Shown here piece by piece: positions 60,645 to 64,000 of a stretch of DNA of 64,000 bases (its first letter is position 1; each line of letters begins with the position of its first letter). The notes below the pieces were generated by a model, which saw only the letters and a program-made list of their open reading frames with translations, ran no database searches and was not told the DNA's origin. The position numbers and the translations under genes were made by a program. This DNA comes from DSVQ01 sp964484765 (lineage in GTDB: Bacteria; Planctomycetota; Planctomycetia; Planctomycetales; Planctomycetaceae): NCBI GenBank assembly GCA_964484765.1, contig CAZAGI010000009.1, positions 86,373 through 150,372 of the forward strand, in the 5' to 3' direction.

Positions 60645-60868
60645 TAATCCGAGAGCGCGAGAGTTCGCGACCGAAATCCCGGACAGCCGAACCCAACCCT
60701 TCCAATCGACGTTCTCCGCAGGTCGAACCAAAGAGCGTCTCGCTCTGCGAGTTTGTCACAAGTTGTTCCGCTATCTGCGGATAAGTCGCAACCGCTGCCG
60801 ACTGTGATTTCCACGCCGAGAGCAATCCGTGGTGTCGCTTTGCGTTCGAGAGAGAAAAGAAGTACGCC
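60645..60868 (+). repeat. Dispersed 225-base repeat, copy 2, ending in the tRNA-Arg 3' end
   Basis: This is the same element as at 23683-23907: TAATCCGAGAGCGCG at the left and an identical 63-base right end (GATTTCCACGCC to AGTACGCC). The last six bases are the 3'-terminal bases of the tRNA-Arg gene on the other strand. The middle of the two copies differs by substitutions and small indels. No convincing coding frame is present. Confidence 0.75.
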
Positions 60869-60936
60869 CGGAGGGATTCGAACCCCCGACCGGTGGATTA
60901 GAAATCCACTGCTCTATCCGACTGAGCTACGGGCGC
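60863..60936 (-). tRNA. tRNA-Arg, anticodon TCT
   Basis: The 74-base cloverleaf reads GCGCCCG at the acceptor stem, with a matching CGGGCGT plus discriminator A at the 3' end (first pair G-T). The D-arm is GCTCAGTCGGATAGAGC and the T-arm has GGTTCGAATCC within GGGGGTTCGAATCCC. The anticodon stem GTGGA pairs with TCCAC and encloses TTTCTAA, so the anticodon is TCT for AGA. No CCA is encoded. A tyrosine-recombinase fragment lies next to the 5' end and a dispersed repeat at the 3' end. Confidence 0.95.
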
Positions 60937-60964
60937 AAGTGAAAGAGTTGAGCAAAGTGTTGAG

Positions 60965-61171
60965 TTAGAATTTCTCCCAAAGATCATCCGTCCGTTTCGC
61001 GGCGACGATGTCGACGTAATAACTCATGATGGTATTGATGCTCTCATGCCGCATTAGGATTCTCAAGACCTGGGGCGTCACCTTGGAAGTCCAGCGTGTG
61101 CCAACGGTGCGACGGAGATCGTGAGCGCTGGCGTATTTCTCCGCTGCAAGCCGCATGATATCGTGTCGCAT
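60965..61171 (-). pseudogene. C-terminal fragment of a tyrosine recombinase/integrase
   Basis: The frame ends with SAHDLRRTVGTRWTSKVTPQ, VLRILMRHESINTIMSYYVD and IVAAKRTDDLWEKF. The H-x-x-R motif (HDLRR), the LMRHESI motif with the second histidine, and the nucleophile tyrosine (YYVD) are visible. The rest of the integrase (several hundred codons upstream) is missing, and the aldo/keto-reductase gene begins there on the other strand. It lies 28 bases from the 5' end of the tRNA-Arg gene, which suggests the scar of an integrative element. Confidence 0.75.
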
Positions 61172-61215
61172 TGGCGAATCCGACTGCAGACGAAGGCTTG
61201 GAGAATCGATCGCAG

Positions 61216-62181
61216 ATGCAAACACGACGGCTCGGGCACACGGACCTCGAAATCACGCCCATCGGCTTTGGGGCATGGGCGATTGGCGGAAACGGCTGGA
61301 AGTTTGGATGGGGTCCGCAGGACGACACCGACTCGATTGCTGCGATCCATGAAGCACTTGATGTCGGTATCAACTGGATCGACACCGCCGCTGTGTATGG
61401 TCTCGGGCGATCCGAAGAGGTGGTGGCGCAGGCGCTCGACGGCTTGGCTCATCGCCCCTATGTGTTTACGAAATGCGAACGGGTCTGGAATGAACAGCGT
61501 GAAGTCGGCAAATGCCTGAAGGCCGATTCCATTCGTCGGGAATGCGAAGCGAGCCTACGACGTCTCAGGGTCGATGTGATTGATCTCTATCAAATTCATT
61601 GGCCGGAGCCCGACGAGGATGTCGAAGAGGGCTGGAACACCGTGGCAGAGCTACAGCGTGAAGGGAAAGTTCGCTGGATCGGCGTCTCGAATTTCAATGT
61701 TGGTCAACTCCAACGTGCCTCATCAATAGCGCCGATCGCATCGTTACAGCCGCCATATTCGTTGGTCAACCAAACGATCGAAAGCGAAATCCTGCCCTAC
61801 TGCGCCGCAAACAATATCGGTGTGATTGCGTACTCGCCAATGGCCTCGGGACTGTTAACCGGCAAGATGACGCGTGAGCGCATCAACGAACTACCGTTGG
61901 ACGACTGGCGGAGAAACAATCGCAATTATCAGGAACCTCTGCTGACCCGCAATCTGCAGCTTGTTGAATTACTGCGAGAACTGGGGACTCCCACGGGACG
62001 ATCTGCAGGACAAATGGCGGTGTCGTGGGTACTGCGCCAGCCCGCGGTGACGGGTGCCATTGTCGGAGCGCGCCGCCCTGGGCAGATTCGCGAAATCGTT
62101 GCGGCGGCGGACTCGCCGCTGACTCCAACCCAGTCGGCCGCCATCGACCAATTCCTCGTGGCGAATCCGTTGCCATCCTAG
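61216..62181 (+). CDS. Aldo/keto reductase
   Basis: The product has 321 residues from the ATG at 61216 (MQTRRLGHTDLEITPIG). The frame opens at 61171 without homology. The catalytic tetrad is in place: D in WIDTAAVYG (with Tyr of VYG), K in YVFTKCERV and H in YQIHWPEPD. The NADPH-binding end is in GAIVGARRPGQI. QMAVSWVLRQPAVTGAIVG is the usual C-terminal pattern. Such enzymes reduce sugar or other aldehydes and ketones with NAD(P)H in the cytoplasm. It overlaps the left border of a tyrosine-recombinase fragment on the other strand and is probably an intact gene that moved in. Confidence 0.93.
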   Translation: MQTRRLGHTDLEITPIGFGAWAIGGNGWKFGWGPQDDTDSIAAIHEALDVGINWIDTAAVYGLGRSEEVVAQALDGLAHRPYVFTKCERVWNEQREVGKCLKADSIRRECEASLRRLRVDVIDLYQIHWPEPDEDVEEGWNTVAELQREGKVRWIGVSNFNVGQLQRASSIAPIASLQPPYSLVNQTIESEILPYCAANNIGVIAYSPMASGLLTGKMTRERINELPLDDWRRNNRNYQEPLLTRNLQLVELLRELGTPTGRSAGQMAVSWVLRQPAVTGAIVGARRPGQIREIVAAADSPLTPTQSAAIDQFLVANPLPS

Positions 62182-62435
62182 GAGCAACATTCCGCTGCTT
62201 GACGTTCGAGTCAGGAGAGGTGGCTCTGCAGTCGATGTGACCGAAGCACGGACTCCGACCGTCACCTTGTTTTCTCAGTGAGTTGATCGTGAATTGTGGA
62301 TCTGGATGGAGTCTGTCAGCACTCCGGTTGATATTGCCCGAATCGAGGTGAACTGCTTCAATCCTTCTCGCGATGTGCACTGCCGACCTTCCGATGCGTG
62401 AATCGGTGACCGCGATTTCATGAGGTGTAAGAGAC

Positions 62436-62963
62436 ATGGTCTTTCGATTTTTGCCCCGCGCGACAGGTTTGCTCGTTATCATCGCAATTGTCCTGATGAC
62501 GAGTCCCAGCTGGGCGGTCTGGTATGCGCTTGGTCCATCGAAAGACGAGTGGGGGTTGAAATACGACGTGGAAGTGGACGCCGCCAAGGGCGACAAGTTG
62601 AACGTCCACTTCACGCTCGCAGATCAAGGGAAACTCAAGCCCATTCATTCGGTCTTCGTGATGGCGTTCAGTAATCCGAATCAGACTGGCACGAATCTCG
62701 TGAAGACGCCCATCACGATGAAGCCCACCGAGGACGGCAAACTCACCGGGCAAGTGGAGGTCGGGAAGGAATTTGCCGACCGCGCCGTGATTCGGATCTT
62801 CACCATGACGGTTGACGGCCGATCGCAAATGGCGGGTCCCACGGCCGGGGCAAGATACTACGACATTCCGCTCAAGAAGTTCTTTAAAAAAGCCCCGTTG
62901 GCAGCTTCGCCCCAATCAGGATCATCCATCGCGCCACTGCCGACATCGAACGTCGCGAAGTAA
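62436..62963 (+). CDS. Secreted protein of unknown function
   Basis: The product has 175 residues. A signal peptide is evident (LPRATGLLVIIAIVLMTSPS, cleavage near SWA-V). The mature part is beta-rich: KLNVHFTLADQGKLKPIHSV, FADRAVIRIFTMTVDGRSQM. No catalytic motif or family recognised. It has a normal length for a planctomycete periplasmic hypothetical protein. It follows the aldo/keto reductase after 254 bases, so co-transcription is uncertain. Confidence 0.75.
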   Translation: MVFRFLPRATGLLVIIAIVLMTSPSWAVWYALGPSKDEWGLKYDVEVDAAKGDKLNVHFTLADQGKLKPIHSVFVMAFSNPNQTGTNLVKTPITMKPTEDGKLTGQVEVGKEFADRAVIRIFTMTVDGRSQMAGPTAGARYYDIPLKKFFKKAPLAASPQSGSSIAPLPTSNVAK

Positions 62964-63225
62964 AATGCGGCGCATTGTGCGGCTACGAGATGATGCCTTG
63001 AGCGGCCGAAATATTCTTCTATGCGAGTGCGATGCTCGTCCAACGGCCCTGGGAAGTGATTTGCGATTGGGAATTCATGTCGCGGCATACGTCGCGGTTG
63101 TCGGTGGATTAGCATCCCTGAACCTTGGACGCACGCCCGACAAACCGTGGCTACTCTGGGTCGTACGCGGCCGGGGATTCGGGCTCGCGGCTCATGGTAC
63201 GCTCTTTTTCGAGCGCCCACAAAAC

Positions 63226-63932
63226 GTGGGTAAGTCCAAACAGCTCGTGCGGTGGATGCAGCTGGATCGCCGCATCCCCGACAATCCGCTGCTCGGGCTC
63301 AAGGGCGAAAACGTCGCGCTCGATCGACGCCACGACCGCCGGGCGTTGACCGACGTCGAGCTGGCGAAACTGCTGCAGGCGGCCCAAACGTCGCCACACA
63401 CGCTGGAAGGCATGACCGGGCTCGAACGGTACCACCTCTATCTGATCGCCGTCAGCACCGGGCTACGCCGCGGCGAAATCGCCAGCCTCAAGCCATCGTC
63501 CTTCAAGCTGGATGGCCCGTCGCCAACAGTGACGCTGGAAGCAGCCTATTCTAAACATCGCCGCCAGGACGTTCTGCCGCTGCATCCGGACCTGGTCCCG
63601 CAACTCCGTGAATACCTGAGCCCGCTAGCCACCAATCAAGTGCTTTTCCCCGATCTTGCTGGCCGTAAAACCTTCACGATGATCAAGAAGGACTTAAAGA
63701 CCGCCGGGGTCAAGTACCGCGATTCTCAGGGCAAATATGCTGACTTCCATGCTCTACGGCACACCTTCATCACGCGGGCCTGGTCCACCGGCGCAACGCC
63801 CGACGTCGTCCGTGCGCTGGCCCGGCACTGCGACATCAACCTGACGCTGAAATACACCCATACGACACCCGCCGCCCAGGCGGACGCGATGCGGAAGATG
63901 CCGGTGGCCTACTCCCCATTTCTTGTCCCACG
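63226..63932 (+). pseudogene. Tyrosine recombinase/integrase, disrupted at both ends
   Basis: The open frame (frame of 63241) runs in from upstream without homology until about 63226, then reads LVRWMQLDRRIPDNPLLGL, RRALTDVELAKLLQAA and STGLRRGEIASLK with the first arginine. DFHALRHTFITRAW gives H-x-x-R and ALARHCDINLTLKYTHT the second histidine and tyrosine. These are the R-H-R-H-Y residues of a tyrosine recombinase. The N-terminal core-binding domain is missing or degenerate. The C-terminus runs without its own stop into a segment that looks like the left end of another element. Confidence 0.75.
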
Positions 63933-63977
63933 TGCTATGAGAGTTTCAGAGCCCTTTGAGGGGCGAGGAGAGACTCG

Positions 63978-64000
63978 ATGTCGAAGCGACGGAAGCGGCA
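63978..64000 (+). mobile_element. Probable start of an IS3-type transposase orfA (runs off the window)
   Basis: ATG at 63978 opens MSKRRKR, the usual N-terminus of orfA in one group of planctomycete IS3-like elements. A ribosome-binding site GAGGAG lies at 63965-63970 and the spacing is seven bases. Only seven codons are visible, so the call rests on recognition of that N-terminus. If right, the element's left end lies within about 63930-63977 and interrupts the integrase. Confidence 0.35.

Overview
The window reads as a piece of a planctomycete (Planctomycetota) chromosome. The markers are family-level ones: ECF sigma factors beside very large Ser/Thr kinases that carry FGE-sulfatase and leucine-rich-repeat tails, a DUF1559 prepilin-like protein with its H-x9-DG signature, a DUF1501 protein, several sulfatases, a 14-repeat FG-GAP surface protein with the planctomycete extracellular motif (LEVRTLLA), a SWIM-protein/SNF2-helicase pair and paired HGSNAT-like acyltransferases. 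The DNA is moderately GC-rich, operons are short, and eroded genes are frequent. I cannot name the genus.

Layout. 1-2.3 kb: the tail of a probable beta-helix protein, then an SDR/DUF2867 protein fused to a complete TspO/MBR domain. 3.0-7.6 kb: a kinase-FGE-LRR receptor and a coiled-coil secreted protein. 7.9-13.9 kb: a decayed signalling zone with an EF-hand remnant, a kinase N-terminal stub, an ECF sigma factor, a kinase-less FGE protein, a calpain-like protease, and fragments of a flavin oxidoreductase and a fasciclin protein. 14.0-23.5 kb: an intact module of ECF sigma factor, kinase/FGE/PD40/LRR protein and giant FG-GAP surface protein. The last two share an upstream motif with identical internal spacing, a candidate ECF promoter. 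23.6-29.8 kb: a stub of a paralogous surface protein, a dispersed repeat, an arylsulfatase, and the SWIM protein and SNF2 helicase separated by a hairpin repeat.

30.0-40.3 kb is a tight minus-strand operon that I consider the most interesting biology here: a TPR membrane protein, an arylsulfotransferase-like propeller, two alkaline-phosphatase-superfamily enzymes overlapping by ATGA, a ribbon-helix-helix protein, an Oxa1/EMC3-like membrane protein and a small sulfotransferase. It looks like an undescribed cell-surface modification pathway. 40.3-45.2 kb: a lipoprotein and DUF1559 protein (with an A8 tract that breaks the frame at the best start), a GntR regulator, and a TPR sulfatase-like protein. 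45.3-46.8 kb: an IS110-family element with an amber-interrupted transposase and a strong hairpin in its flank. 46.8-54.0 kb: an ABC-2 export operon (secreted/membrane regulator-like protein, ATPase, permease, HEAT protein). 54.2-58.4 kb: tandem HGSNAT-like acyltransferases and a DUF1501 protein.

58.5-64 kb is a mobile-element scrapyard around a tRNA-Arg(TCT): an IS630 fragment joined to half of an SMP-30 propeller gene, a truncated serine recombinase with an in-frame TAG and an ATGA-coupled HTH partner, the second copy of the dispersed repeat ending inside the tRNA 3' end, a tyrosine-recombinase fragment, an aldo/keto reductase, a secreted protein, and a second tyrosine recombinase running into what looks like the left end of an IS3-type element.
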